DNA of 64,000 nt from Oscillospiraceae bacterium (lineage in GTDB: Bacteria; Bacillota; Clostridia; Oscillospirales; Ruminococcaceae), in contig WQYC01000004.1 in the NCBI GenBank assembly GCA_009781425.1, positions 32,560 through 96,559 on the forward strand, in the 5' to 3' direction. Positions 16,262 through 25,174 of the stretch are shown piece by piece. The first letter of the stretch is position 1. Every line of letters begins with the position of its first letter. Made by a program: the position numbers and the translations under genes. The notes beneath the pieces were generated by a model. It was not told the origin of the DNA, did no database searches, and saw only the letters and a program-made list of their open reading frames with translations.

Positions 16262-17188
16262 TTACATTTCCATGTAATACGTAATTAAATCTTTTATCAT
16301 TGAAATATAATCGCAAACATTTTTATGCGAAATAAATTCAACGCTACAAGTTTTTCTTGCAATGCTCTTGGCTCTTACGCCGGGATTCCCAACACCACAC
16401 ATTTTACAGAATTCTTCAAGTTGTTTCATATTATAAAAAACATCTTGATTAGCCCATATATATGGTGTTATAATATCATTCCTTTCTTTTAATGGTCGGT
16501 GTTTTTTCGTCCATAAATAATTGTCGAAGAGATTCTTATTGCATTCGTTTAAATACTCATTATAAAATTTAATTATTTTATCAAGTCTTATAAACAATTG
16601 CTTTATAACATCTTCGGGTGATTTGCCTTTAAGTTTCATCATTCTGAACTCAAGCCGAGCTTTACAAGGAAATCTGTATAAACTTTCTTTCCCCTTGTCG
16701 TAATAATCAATACATATGTATTGATTTTTCACGTAAACACTGCGCTTGAATCGTGACCTATGACCCATACTTCCAGTAGCCTCATCATTTTTAAAGCTAT
16801 AAGACATAGTGAATAAATCTACAATAAAAGCATTTAATTTGTAGTATTCTTGATAGCTATCGTCGTAACAATCTAATCTTACGTCAATTCTGCTATATTC
16901 CCATTTGCGTATTTTCATCATTTTTATTGATTTCGCTATTACCTGCTCAAACAATGAAAATTCTAAAACTTCATTGCCAGCTAAACCATGCGGATTCATT
17001 TTGATGTAACACGCGGTTTTCCCTGTTTTTCGGTTAGTCCTGTAATGTACCTCAACGGCATTTTCATCAACTTCAAAAAGAACAGGTTTTTGCCAACTAC
17101 GAATTTCTACGGTATGTATGCTTGCGGTTAATTCGTAATTTAATAATTTACTTTTGTTCAATTTCTTCCTCCTTTTTTTATTGAACAT
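16262..17188 (-). CDS. Rep-like protein, probable rolling-circle initiator (Rep_trans type)
   Basis: 308 residues, basic. EYSRIDVRLDCYDD and CKARLEFRMMKLKGKSPEDV resemble the RIDxxxD and RxEL blocks of Rep_trans-type initiators (pT181 and Tn916 Orf20 relatives); the C-terminal third is element-specific. If correct, the excised circle could replicate or be mobilised. The adjacent inverted repeat would suit a nick site. Family assignment is from motif memory only. Confidence 0.5.
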   Translation of the reverse strand: MFNKKRRKKLNKSKLLNYELTASIHTVEIRSWQKPVLFEVDENAVEVHYRTNRKTGKTACYIKMNPHGLAGNEVLEFSLFEQVIAKSIKMMKIRKWEYSRIDVRLDCYDDSYQEYYKLNAFIVDLFTMSYSFKNDEATGSMGHRSRFKRSVYVKNQYICIDYYDKGKESLYRFPCKARLEFRMMKLKGKSPEDVIKQLFIRLDKIIKFYNEYLNECNKNLFDNYLWTKKHRPLKERNDIITPYIWANQDVFYNMKQLEEFCKMCGVGNPGVRAKSIARKTCSVEFISHKNVCDYISMIKDLITYYMEM

Positions 17189-17343
17189 AGTAAATCATTT
17201 AGAAGTATCTGTTTTGGATACCTTAGTCCGCATTGTAGCATAGTTGTATCATTATGTCAACCGGATTATGGGATTTTTTTATTTTTGTGAATATTGCACA
17301 TATTTCGAAAATATTTTTGAAAATTTTTTACCCAACCTTTAAT

Positions 17344-17769
17344 TTATACTATTTGTGCATTAACTACACGGATATTATTTTTTTCAAGCATTTTAACTAT
17401 ATCTACAATAGAATTTTTTCCTGCTTCTAACATAGCACGGTTAAATTCACTTACATAATACTCGCTGTAAACCGTCAAAGATAAATCGGGGGGCGGGATT
17501 AATAATAAGCCTTCTTTCCATAATACAGAGTATATTTCAATAGTATATAAAATGGTTCCCTTAAATCCTTTGCCGAACAGTTTTTTATTTTTGGGTGTCC
17601 AAGAGCCCCATTTTTTTGTTTCGTAGCGCGCAAATTCGAATTGTTTGTTCTTCTTCATAAATGCTTTATATGACCAACTATTATAATTCACAAAAGGTTT
17701 TTGCTGCGCTTCCTCTGTTTGTTTTATAATAAGTTTAGTTAATTTCTCTGCATTTACTTGTATCATCAT
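17344..17769 (-). CDS. Hypothetical element protein (141 residues)
   Basis: Not recognised. 141 residues, Lys-rich N-terminal half with KKWGSWTPKNKKLFGKGFKG, and a hydrophobic stretch LLLIPPPDLSLTVYS. No signal peptide. It follows the 175-residue ORF after one base, so both are in the operon driven by the promoter at 18372-18400. Confidence 0.6.
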   Translation of the reverse strand: MMIQVNAEKLTKLIIKQTEEAQQKPFVNYNSWSYKAFMKKNKQFEFARYETKKWGSWTPKNKKLFGKGFKGTILYTIEIYSVLWKEGLLLIPPPDLSLTVYSEYYVSEFNRAMLEAGKNSIVDIVKMLEKNNIRVVNAQIV

Positions 17770-17770
17770 T

Positions 17771-18298
17771 TTAAATATTTCCCTTTCCTGTTATATCCAA
17801 GTTATCATCAACAAGATATTTCGCCTCTGTAACTATTTTAGGATATTTTCTCATCAGTGCTTTAATCATTCGTTTAAGCAAGCGTGTCATATTTGTTTTT
17901 GGTTTCATACGCTCAGAAAATATTTTGAAAAAAGCTCGTTCTAATCTCGTTACAGGGAGATTCACATAAACTCGTTCATTGTATTTATTTTTAGAAACAT
18001 ACTTTATTCTTTGATATTCATCGTGAAGGTCTTCAATATTATCCTCTTCATTGCAAAGCATATCATCATCACCCCACCTTGTCTTTTCTTTATTAATTTT
18101 TGCGACAACAGCAGATTTAGGAATAAAAATTTTATTATATGTCGAACATTTGAATGAATCCTTAAAGTCGCTGTGCTCATATACACCTTCTTTGTTTCTT
18201 TCGCCAAGCCAACTCTTAGCTGTCACGTAAGATATGTCAAATATATACTGCATATCTTTAATTACTATGTAGCCGTCATATTCTTGTTTTTTTGCCAT
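17771..18298 (-). CDS. Hypothetical element protein, possible DNA-binding N-terminus (175 residues)
   Basis: The ATG at 18298 is chosen because AAGGGGG lies ten bases upstream; an in-frame start at 18400 would fall within the promoter. IKDMQYIFDISYVTAKSWLG looks like a helix-turn-helix of the excisionase/terminase-small-subunit kind, and IFIPKSAVVAKI follows. The C-terminal half is basic. First gene of the leftward operon next to the repressor, a typical place for an excisionase or early regulator, but this is inference. Confidence 0.6.
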   Translation of the reverse strand: MAKKQEYDGYIVIKDMQYIFDISYVTAKSWLGERNKEGVYEHSDFKDSFKCSTYNKIFIPKSAVVAKINKEKTRWGDDDMLCNEEDNIEDLHDEYQRIKYVSKNKYNERVYVNLPVTRLERAFFKIFSERMKPKTNMTRLLKRMIKALMRKYPKIVTEAKYLVDDNLDITGKGNI

Positions 18299-18371
18299 GT
18301 TTATATATCCCCCTTTTTTATTTATAAGGGTGTTATCTAAATTGCAAAGCGTGATAAACCCCTTTTCCCAT

Positions 18372-18400
18372 AGTATATCATGTTTTTGACACGATGTCAA
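18372..18400 (-). promoter_or_regulatory. Leftward promoter of the element with overlapping operator
   Basis: Minus strand TTGACA (18395-18400), 17-base spacer, TATACT (18372-18377). The -35 box is part of a perfect palindrome TTGACA-CGA-TGTCAA at 18386-18400, a good candidate operator for the divergently encoded repressor at 18513. Confidence 0.75.
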
Positions 18401-18512
18401 CTATTATATATTATATAGTTAGCACATTGCGAACGGTTAAAGCGTTATACTTTTATGTAGTAAAACCTTTATAAGCTCTCGTGTGCTATATTTGATATAA
18501 GGCGGTATTGTT

Positions 18513-18797
18513 ATGGTTGATTTCGGTGAAAAATTAAGAAAACTACGCACTGATAAAGGGCTTTCACAAGAAAAGCTTGCAAATAGATTAGTTGTCACCA
18601 AAAGCATGATTTCCGCATACGAAAATTCTGTACGTTTACCGAGTTATGATGTTCTTATAAAAATTGCGTTATTTTTCAATGTTTCCATGGACTATTTCTT
18701 TGGGTTTAATAAACACCAATTTTTAGATACTACGAACTTATCCGAAGAACAAATTGAAATTATTTCACGCCTTATAGACCAGTTTAAACAAAAATAG
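18513..18797 (+). CDS. Xre/CI-type repressor of the element
   Basis: 94 residues with an N-terminal HTH: GEKLRKLRTDKGLSQEKLAN, then KSMISAYENSVRLPSYDVLI and FFNVSMDYFFG. AAGGCGG RBS upstream of the ATG. Divergent from the main element operon, whose promoter overlaps a palindrome; likely keeps the element quiescent. The short C-terminus lacks a LexA-type peptidase, so induction would not be by RecA-dependent self-cleavage. Confidence 0.85.
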   Translation: MVDFGEKLRKLRTDKGLSQEKLANRLVVTKSMISAYENSVRLPSYDVLIKIALFFNVSMDYFFGFNKHQFLDTTNLSEEQIEIISRLIDQFKQK

Positions 18798-18817
18798 AAT
18801 TTTTGTTAATATAAAAA

Positions 18818-18871
18818 CAGGGTGTGTTCGTAAAAGGCGAATATGCCTATTTTACGTTTATACACAACCTG
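18818..18871. repeat. Long imperfect inverted repeat at the repressor-side end of the element
   Basis: CAGGGTGTGTTCGTAAAA-GGC opposes GCC-TATTTTACG...ACACAACCTG around GAATAT. It lies 20 bases inside the att core. Could be a terminator for the repressor gene (no clear T-tract) or a site for recombination accessory factors. Confidence 0.5.
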
Positions 18872-18875
18872 CCTA

Positions 18876-19031
18876 TTATGTTACTACCATATGTACCGTA
18901 CTTTTACTAATTCCGAACACCTTCGCGGCTTCTCTTACAGTCGCATTGTTAGCGATGATGTACTTTCCCAGACTTACACATCTTTCTTGCTTCGTCCCAA
19001 AGTCGGGAGCTGTTATAATCTTACGTCTCAC
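18876..19031 (-). pseudogene. spoIIID: spoIIID, N-terminal piece (interrupted at codon 47)
   Basis: GTG start with GGAGG eight bases upstream. It encodes 51 residues: RCVSLGKYIIANNATVREA, then AKVFGISKSTVH, then four residues (MVVT) and a stop supplied by the element. This matches the SpoIIID helix-turn-helix (ERxxxIxxYIxxxxATVRxxAKxFGVSKSTVH). SpoIIID is a mother-cell DNA-binding regulator made under sigma-E. Truncated after the recognition helix, the piece lacks the basic C-terminal DNA-contacting region and should be inactive. The N-terminal tail (RRKIITAPDFGTK) is longer than in Bacillus. Confidence 0.92.
18891..18896 (-). other. att core, repressor end
   Basis: GTACAT on the minus strand preceded by AAAGTACG (spoIIID side) and followed by ATGGTAGTAACATAA (element side). 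Codon phase is identical to the other core. Confidence 0.8.
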
Positions 19032-19067
19032 TTATCGCCCCTCCGCTGAAAATCGGTTCTTACCAGA

Positions 19068-19097
19068 TTTATATGCGGTTAAAGGAGAAATAATTAC
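19068..19097 (-). promoter_or_regulatory. Possible sigma-E promoter of spoIIID
   Basis: Minus strand CATATAAA (19068-19075) resembles the sigma-E -10 (CATACAAT); 13 bases upstream is GTAATTATT, a loose match to the -35. It is placed 37-66 bases upstream of the GTG. Weak; by analogy with sigma-E control of spoIIID in Bacillus. Confidence 0.35.
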
Positions 19098-19111
19098 ATA
19101 ATTGTAGGAAA

Positions 19112-20080
19112 TTAGCTTGTTCGTGCAGCAAACCTCCATGCATCCTCGCACATTTTCTCAACATCAAACTGTGGATTCCAGCCGAGGATTTCCTTCGCCT
19201 TCGCCGAGCTTCCAACTAACACAGGCGGGTCGCCCTCGCGCCGTTCTGTATTAATCACCGCGATTTCTTTTCCTGTGATTTTCCGCGCCGCTTCTATGAT
19301 TTCAAGCACCGAGGTCCCGCACTCGTTACCTAAGTTGAAGAAGTCGCTCGCTCCGCCGTTTTTAAGATATTCAAACGCCCGCAAATGCGCGTCTGCCAAG
19401 TCCCAAACGTGAATATAATCTCTGATACAGGTTCCGTCCTTTGTGGGGTAATCCGTGCCAAAAACTTTAATATCCGTGCGTTTTCCGCTCGCTGCGTCAA
19501 GCACCAACGGAATTAAATGGGTTTCGGGGTCATGCTGCTCGCCGATTTCGCCGTCGGGGTCTGCGCCCGCCGCGTTAAAGTATCTCAGTGCTGCGAATTT
19601 CAAGCCGTAAGCTCTGTCGTAATCCTTGAATATCCGCTCTACCATTAGCTTTGACGCGCCGTAAGGGCTTATCGGATTCTGCGGCATATCCTCCGTGAGC
19701 GGGAGCTTTTCCGGCGTGCCGTAGGTCGCGCAGGTGCTTGAAAAAATAATTTTATTGCAATCGTTTCGGCGCATAGCGTCGAGCAGATTTATTGTATTTG
19801 TGACGTTGTTTGTGTAGTATTTTGCAGGGTCGGTGACGCTTTCGCCGACGTAAGCATACGCCGCAAAATGAAAAACCGCTTCTATTTTATTTTCTTTGAA
19901 AACTTTATCAAGCGTTTCAGCGTCGGCTAAATCCGCTTTTATGAGTTTCCCCCACCTCACGGCTTCCTCGTGACCGTAAACCAAATTGTCGTAAACAATC
20001 GTGTCATAGCCTTTTTGCGCGAGCATTTTATTGATGTGACTGCCGACGTATCCCGCCCCGCCCGTTACCAATATAGCCAT
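19112..20080 (-). CDS. galE: UDP-glucose 4-epimerase
   Basis: 322 residues; interconverts UDP-Glc/UDP-Gal (or the GlcNAc/GalNAc pair). N-terminal Rossmann motif VTGGAGYVGSH, FSSTCATYG, catalytic Tyr/Lys in SPYGASK and C-terminal EIIEAARKITGKEI. Last gene of the polysaccharide cluster, directly after the Wzz-like gene, so likely feeds the polymer with Gal or GalNAc. Confidence 0.95.
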   Translation of the reverse strand: MAILVTGGAGYVGSHINKMLAQKGYDTIVYDNLVYGHEEAVRWGKLIKADLADAETLDKVFKENKIEAVFHFAAYAYVGESVTDPAKYYTNNVTNTINLLDAMRRNDCNKIIFSSTCATYGTPEKLPLTEDMPQNPISPYGASKLMVERIFKDYDRAYGLKFAALRYFNAAGADPDGEIGEQHDPETHLIPLVLDAASGKRTDIKVFGTDYPTKDGTCIRDYIHVWDLADAHLRAFEYLKNGGASDFFNLGNECGTSVLEIIEAARKITGKEIAVINTERREGDPPVLVGSSAKAKEILGWNPQFDVEKMCEDAWRFAARTS

Positions 20081-20081
20081 A

Positions 20082-21080
20082 TTATTTGCCCTTCTTTTCT
20101 GTTTTTTCTGTTTTTTCGGGGATATATTTTTTCACAAACGCCGCGCAGAAGCCGAACGCAAATCCCACGAAGGTCAGCCCTACGAACAACATGAGAAGCC
20201 GCGTTGTGCTTACCGCTGACGTCGGAGGCGAGTGCATTGTAGTGACAGGCGTTGTGAAAAATAAATTACTTTCAGAATTGCGCTCGTAATTTTCATTTAT
20301 GCTTTTACTCAATTCCTCTAAATCAAAAACTTCTATATTGCGTTCCATCAACTGTATTTGCAATAATAAATCTGCCGCCGTATCAGCTAAATGCAGCGCA
20401 GCCGTTAAAATTTCAACTGCTTTATCAGTATCAGTTTCTTCAAGAGAAGACAGCAAGCTGTTATAAGAATTAAACCGTGCCAAATAATGCTCACGTGCAA
20501 ATTTAATTGAATCAAGTTTAAATTGCCATTCGTTAATTAAATTAATCTGATTTCTAAATTCTTCGCAAAATGCAAGTAAAAACATTTCTTTCTCGTTGTT
20601 ACCCGCGAATATCTCGCTATCAGAAGGAATAATTAATTCAAACTGTAGTTGATTAAGAACGTTGCTTTCGCCTTCTTCGGGTTTATACCTTGTGATTTTC
20701 ACATCTCCCATTGCATCGGCAAGCGTAACATCGCTTTTTCCAATCTTTTTAAGCGTATTTTCCCACAGCTCCGGCTCGAAAAACAAATCAACATTAAATC
20801 TCGCTTCGGGGTAGTTTATTATAAGCGTGATTGCGATGTCATTCAATTCCAACGATGTAGGTGATTCTGATTTCGCGTTACCGGTGTTTGAAGCATAATA
20901 GCCCGCGGCGGCGATTACTCCGAGCAATAAGCCTATTAAACAGAAGATAAAAAATATTTTCCGTGCGTTGTAAATAGTTAATACCAAGTCGCGCATGGAA
21001 AACGCGTCGTCCTGCTGTTCGGGCGGGATTTTGAGGTTGAGGTTGATTTCTTTTTCGTTTAGGTTGTTGTTTTCTAACAT
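20082..21080 (-). CDS. Wzz-like polysaccharide co-polymerase (chain-length protein)
   Basis: 332 residues. Cytoplasmic N-terminus (FSMRDLVLTIYNARK) before a first membrane helix (IFFIFCLIGLLLGVIAAAGYY), a long extracellular alpha-helical domain, and a second helix near the C-terminus (LLMLFVGLTFVGFAFGFCAAF) followed by a Lys/Glu-rich tail. This is the two-helix layout of Wzz/PCP proteins. No tyrosine-kinase domain is attached. Overlaps the aminotransferase gene by 7 bases. Confidence 0.8.
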   Translation of the reverse strand: MLENNNLNEKEINLNLKIPPEQQDDAFSMRDLVLTIYNARKIFFIFCLIGLLLGVIAAAGYYASNTGNAKSESPTSLELNDIAITLIINYPEARFNVDLFFEPELWENTLKKIGKSDVTLADAMGDVKITRYKPEEGESNVLNQLQFELIIPSDSEIFAGNNEKEMFLLAFCEEFRNQINLINEWQFKLDSIKFAREHYLARFNSYNSLLSSLEETDTDKAVEILTAALHLADTAADLLLQIQLMERNIEVFDLEELSKSINENYERNSESNLFFTTPVTTMHSPPTSAVSTTRLLMLFVGLTFVGFAFGFCAAFVKKYIPEKTEKTEKKGK

Positions 21081-22216
21081 TTTTGTTCTCCTGATATATA
21101 TGATTTTATTTTATTTGCGATATTTAAAATTTCTTCCTCAGTCAAATACGGATGCATAGGCAGGCTCAAAACGCGCTTCGCCACCTGCTCAGACTGCGGC
21201 AAGCTACTCTCTGCATAACCCGCATCGCTGTAAGCTGCTTGCAAATGGAGCGGCTTGATGTAATAAATCATGCTCGGTATGCCGTTTTCTTTTAGATACG
21301 CCTGAAGTGAATCGCGCTGTTTTTCACTTTCCAAAAGTATCGTATACTGTGCAAAGCTTGAAGTATAACCATGCGGAATCAGCGGCGTTTTTACTGTATC
21401 CTTCAGCAAATCCGTGTACATTGCCGCGTGGTTTTGCCGCGCTGAAACCTCGTATTCTCTGAAGGCTTTCAACTTCGGTAAAAGTATCGCCGCCTGAATT
21501 GTATCTAACCGCGAGTTTAGTCCAATACGCACATTGTCGTATTTATTCGCGCCTTTTCCGTGGACTCTGATTGACTTTAAAAGCTTGCACAATTCTTCAT
21601 CATCGGTGAAAATTGCACCTCCGTCGCCGTAGCACCCGAGCGGCTTTGCGGGGAAGAAAGACGTTGTCGCAGCTTCACCAAAACTGCACGCCTGCTTACC
21701 GCTGCGCGTACCGCCGAAGCCCTGCGCGCCGTCTTCAAGCACGAGCAGATTATATTTTTTTGCGATAGGTAAAATTTTATCATAGTCAGCCGGAAGCCCG
21801 AATAAATCCACCGGAATAACCGCTCTCGGAATCAATTCGCCTTTTGAAATTACGTCTTTAATTGCATTTTCCAAGCTGTTGACGCAGATATTAAAGGTAT
21901 CGGGGTCGATGTCCACAAACACAGGCGTTGCCCCGCGTAAGCTTACCACCTCCGCCGTTGCCATAAACGTAAACGACGGCACGAAAACAGCGTCGCCCGC
22001 TTTTATATCCCACGCCATTAACACCATCGAAAGCGCGTCGGTTCCGTTCGCGCAGGTGATACAGAATTTTCTGCCGACGTATTCCGCTAACTGCGATTCA
22101 AGCTCTGCGACTTCTTTGCCGAGTATAAAATCACCGCGCTCCAATACGTTTTGTATGCCGGCGTTTATTTCTTTTTCTAAGGCTTTGTATTGCGCTTTTA
22201 AGTCGATGAATTGCAT
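21074..22216 (-). CDS. DegT/DnrJ-family sugar aminotransferase (WbpE-like)
   Basis: 380 residues. [57 protein letters not shown] and the PLP lysine in [15 protein letters not shown]. The neighbouring WbpA-, WbpB- and WbpD-like genes indicate amination of a UDP-3-keto-GlcNAc uronic acid at C3. Its start overlaps the acetyltransferase gene by 19 bases. Confidence 0.9.
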   Translation of the reverse strand: MQFIDLKAQYKALEKEINAGIQNVLERGDFILGKEVAELESQLAEYVGRKFCITCANGTDALSMVLMAWDIKAGDAVFVPSFTFMATAEVVSLRGATPVFVDIDPDTFNICVNSLENAIKDVISKGELIPRAVIPVDLFGLPADYDKILPIAKKYNLLVLEDGAQGFGGTRSGKQACSFGEAATTSFFPAKPLGCYGDGGAIFTDDEELCKLLKSIRVHGKGANKYDNVRIGLNSRLDTIQAAILLPKLKAFREYEVSARQNHAAMYTDLLKDTVKTPLIPHGYTSSFAQYTILLESEKQRDSLQAYLKENGIPSMIYYIKPLHLQAAYSDAGYAESSLPQSEQVAKRVLSLPMHPYLTEEEILNIANKIKSYISGEQKC

Positions 22217-22770
22217 ATTAAATTCCCGTCTTTCTCAGCATACGCTCTTTGACACTTAGCACATTTCAATGCTTCGTTTAATTTTTCTCCGCACTCGCAA
22301 GCCCAGCCGACTTGGCGGGCGGGGTTACCTATTACAATCGCGTAATCCTTTACCGGCTTTGTCACAACAGCCCCCGCACCGATTAGCGCGTTTTTGCCTA
22401 TCATATTCCCGCAAATAATAGTTGCATTTGCGCCTATTGAAGCTCCCGTTTTTACAAGGGTTTTTTTATAGTTTTCGCTTCCCTTGGGATATTTGCAACG
22501 CGGCGTTAAATCGTTTGTAAACACGCATGACGGCCCGCAAAAAACATAATCCTCAAGCTCAACGCCCTCGTACAACGACACATTGTTCTGCACTTTTACA
22601 TTATTACCGATTTTCACGTTACTGCCGATATTTATGTTCTGCCCCAATGAGCAGTTTTCGCCAATTACCGCGCCGCTTTGAATGTGACAGAAGTGCCATA
22701 TTTTTGTGCCGCTGCCGACGGCAACGTTGTCGTCTATATATGAAGATTCGTGTACGAAGTAATTCATCAA
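22198..22770 (-). CDS. Left-handed beta-helix N-acetyltransferase (WbpD-like) with zinc-ribbon tail
   Basis: 190 residues with hexapeptide repeats ([40 protein letters not shown]) and [20 protein letters not shown], the fold of WbpD, which acetylates the 3-amino group of UDP-GlcNAc(3NH2)A. The C-terminus has [20 protein letters not shown], two Cys pairs that look like a small zinc ribbon. That tail is seen in some family members. Overlaps the Gfo/Idh gene by ATGA. Confidence 0.88.
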   Translation of the reverse strand: MMNYFVHESSYIDDNVAVGSGTKIWHFCHIQSGAVIGENCSLGQNINIGSNVKIGNNVKVQNNVSLYEGVELEDYVFCGPSCVFTNDLTPRCKYPKGSENYKKTLVKTGASIGANATIICGNMIGKNALIGAGAVVTKPVKDYAIVIGNPARQVGWACECGEKLNEALKCAKCQRAYAEKDGNLICNSST

Positions 22771-23837
22771 AACTCCCCCATCATATCCAAACTCGAAAAC
22801 TCCTCCAACGGCAGTTTAACTGCTTTACCTTCTTTTTGGCTCTTGTAAATCGCAAGCACTAATTCTAACGCCCGCTTACCCTCATGCGCATCAATATACG
22901 GCTGACGGTCGCTTTTTATTGCGTCAATCATATCCGCGTATAAGCTTGTGTGCCCGTTGCCATAAACATTGCTTGTTTTCTCAACGAGCCCTTTGTTTTT
23001 TTCGTCAAGCTCGTTCTTGTCTGCGAATTCCCAAACATCAATATTAGTGCAGGATTTCCCGCCAAGCTTCACCGTTCCTTTTTCGCCGAATAAATACAGC
23101 GTTTCTTCTAAGTTCTGCGGATAAATATTTACCGTTCCCTCGATTGTAGCGATAGAATTATTTTTAAATTTAATAACTGCGGCACCAAAATCCTCAGCCT
23201 CCATATAATCGTGAAATTGCCGCCTTGTAACGCCGTAAACCTCGTCTATTTCATCGTTCATCATCCATCGCAGTAAGTCAATTCCGTGTATGCACTGGTT
23301 CATCAGCGCGCCGCCGTCCGTTGCCCATTTCCCGCGCCACTGCGCCTGTTCATAGTAGTGCGCACCTCTGTTCCAGCGGATATTTACAGAGCCGTGTGAA
23401 ATTCTTCCGAACCTCCCGCTCTCTAAAGCCGCACGCATTTTCTGCACTGCAATGTTAAATCTGTTTTGATGGCAGGCGGAAACCTTTACGCCTTTTTGCC
23501 GCGATAATTCTATAATCCTATCTGCGTCAGAAATGCTCATTGCCATTGGTTTTTCTATGATAACATGAATGCTATTTTCAATGCAACAGAGCACAATTTC
23601 CGCGTGACTGCCGCTGTCGGTAGCAATGGCAACAAAGTCAAAATCGTTTTCCGAAAGCATTTTTTTATAATCGGTATAGCGTTTGATTTCACTGCTTTGC
23701 AGTCCGTGATTTTCAAGCAGTGCTTCCATATTTTCGGGCACAATATCACACACCGCAGTTATTTCAAGCTTGTTTTCGAGCGCGGCTTTAATATGATTCG
23801 GTGCGATTCTCCCGCAGCCTATGAGTGCGTATTTCAT
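22767..23837 (-). CDS. Gfo/Idh/MocA oxidoreductase (WbpB-like)
   Basis: 356 residues. Rossmann start [25 protein letters not shown] (the catalytic EKP), then [19 protein letters not shown]. Expected role: NAD-dependent C3 oxidation of UDP-GlcNAc uronic acid before transamination by the WbpE-like enzyme. Next to the WbpA-like dehydrogenase. Confidence 0.9.
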   Translation of the reverse strand: MKYALIGCGRIAPNHIKAALENKLEITAVCDIVPENMEALLENHGLQSSEIKRYTDYKKMLSENDFDFVAIATDSGSHAEIVLCCIENSIHVIIEKPMAMSISDADRIIELSRQKGVKVSACHQNRFNIAVQKMRAALESGRFGRISHGSVNIRWNRGAHYYEQAQWRGKWATDGGALMNQCIHGIDLLRWMMNDEIDEVYGVTRRQFHDYMEAEDFGAAVIKFKNNSIATIEGTVNIYPQNLEETLYLFGEKGTVKLGGKSCTNIDVWEFADKNELDEKNKGLVEKTSNVYGNGHTSLYADMIDAIKSDRQPYIDAHEGKRALELVLAIYKSQKEGKAVKLPLEEFSSLDMMGEF

Positions 23838-23850
23838 AATTCTCGTCCTT

Positions 23851-25164
23851 CTATAAAAGCTCTATTTTACTTCTGTTTTTCACATTCTTCATCGCGTTTT
23901 TAGTGTCGAATACCGCGATTGCATTATCTGCGACCATATCGTAATCCACGTTGCTGTGCGCGGTTGTAACGCAAACCAAATCATAGCTGCTTACTGCTTC
24001 GGGCGTTAAGCTTTCAAGCCCTGTAAAGCTTTCACCATTATGCTTATATTTCTTTACATAAGGGTCATAAAAGTCAATGTTCGTCCCGCTTTTAATGAAA
24101 TTCTCGATAACCGCGAGGGCAGGGCTTTCTCTGTAATCGTCAATATCCTGCTTGTACGCCACGCCGAGAATCAGCACATTCGCGCCGTTTAACGCCTTTT
24201 TAAAGCGGTTCAGAATTTTTGCGGCGCGCTCAACCGTGTACTCGGGCATGCGGTCGTTAATCATCATTGACGCTTCTATCATTGACGTGTGGAAGCCGTA
24301 TTCGCGCGCTTTCCACGACAGATAATAAGGGTCGAGCGGTATGCAGTGCCCGCCGAGTCCGGGTCCCGGATAGAACGCCTGAAACCCGTAAGGCTTTGAT
24401 TTCGCCGCGTCTATAACTTCCCAGATGTTGATATTCATTTTATTGCAGAGAATTGCAAGCTCGTTGATTAATCCTATATTAACGTTTCTGTAGGTGTTTT
24501 CGAGGATTTTTTCCATTTCCGCAACAGCAGGCGAAGAGGCTTCAAACACGTCGCTATCTAACACTGCGCGGTACATCGCCGCGATTACCTCAAGTGCATC
24601 TGCGCCTATTGCACCGACTACCTTCGGGGTGTTTTTTGTTTTATAAATCAAGTTCCCCGGGTCAACACGCTCGGGCGAAAAACCTAAATAAAAATCAACT
24701 CCGCAGACGAGCCCCGAACCTTCCTCCAAAATCGGCTTGACAAGCTCCTCCGTAGTCCCCGGATAGGTCGTGGATTCAAGCACCACCATTGAACCTTTTT
24801 TCAGGTATTTCGCGATTTGGGTTGACGAGCTTTGAACATAGCTGACGTCGGGCTGTTGATGCCTGTCAAGCGGTGTCGGCACGCAAATAGCGATAAAATC
24901 AACATCTTTAATAAAGGAAAAATCGCTTGTCGCGGATAACATTCCGCTGTTTACAATATTTTTTAAGTCACTGTCAACAACGTCACCGATGTAGTTTTCA
25001 CCGGCGTTTACCATGTCTACCTTCTGCTTCTGCACATCGAAGCCAATGGTTTTGAAGCCTGCTTTTGCTTTTTCAACAGCAAGCGGAAGCCCGACGTAGC
25101 CGAGCCCGATTACGCCGACGGTGAGTTCTCTTTTTGCGATTTTAGTTAGTAGGGTTTGTTTCAT
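23851..25164 (-). CDS. UDP-N-acetylhexosamine 6-dehydrogenase (WbpA-like)
   Basis: 437 residues. GVIGLGYVGLPLAVEKAKAG (NAD-binding), SPERVDPGN, and the active-site Cys in PGPGLGGHCIPLDPYYLSW, then the C-terminal LILGVAYKQDIDDYRESPAL. Oxidises UDP-GlcNAc (or UDP-ManNAc) C6 to the uronic acid; with the WbpB/E/D-like genes and the 2-epimerase at 32410 it forms a full WbpABEDI-type route. Confidence 0.92.
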   Translation of the reverse strand: MKQTLLTKIAKRELTVGVIGLGYVGLPLAVEKAKAGFKTIGFDVQKQKVDMVNAGENYIGDVVDSDLKNIVNSGMLSATSDFSFIKDVDFIAICVPTPLDRHQQPDVSYVQSSSTQIAKYLKKGSMVVLESTTYPGTTEELVKPILEEGSGLVCGVDFYLGFSPERVDPGNLIYKTKNTPKVVGAIGADALEVIAAMYRAVLDSDVFEASSPAVAEMEKILENTYRNVNIGLINELAILCNKMNINIWEVIDAAKSKPYGFQAFYPGPGLGGHCIPLDPYYLSWKAREYGFHTSMIEASMMINDRMPEYTVERAAKILNRFKKALNGANVLILGVAYKQDIDDYRESPALAVIENFIKSGTNIDFYDPYVKKYKHNGESFTGLESLTPEAVSSYDLVCVTTAHSNVDYDMVADNAIAVFDTKNAMKNVKNRSKIELL

Positions 25165-25174
25165 AATTAACGCA

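Larger units (their letters stand above)
12744..18896. mobile_element. Skin-like element interrupting spoIIID (about 6.15 kb)
   Basis: Bounded by direct GTACAT cores (minus strand) at 12744-12749 and 18891-18896. It carries a serine recombinase at one end, a repressor at the other, a Rep-like gene and small accessory genes. It holds no phage structural or packaging genes and no conjugation machinery. The DNA is clearly more AT-rich than the flanking host genes. The joined ends of the element give an imperfect 28-base dyad (TGTTAC at one end, GTAACA at the other), as expected for an attP. Excision would restore spoIIID exactly and in frame. It may be able to replicate as a circle. Confidence 0.9.

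Noticed and set aside
12750..18890. Intact prophage
   Set aside because: Only recombinase, repressor, Rep-like and small genes; no capsid, tail, portal or terminase genes, and too short.
18843..19049. 68-residue plus-strand ORF at the element end
   Set aside because: It is the antisense of the spoIIID N-terminal piece; the minus strand has a good RBS and clear SpoIIID motifs.
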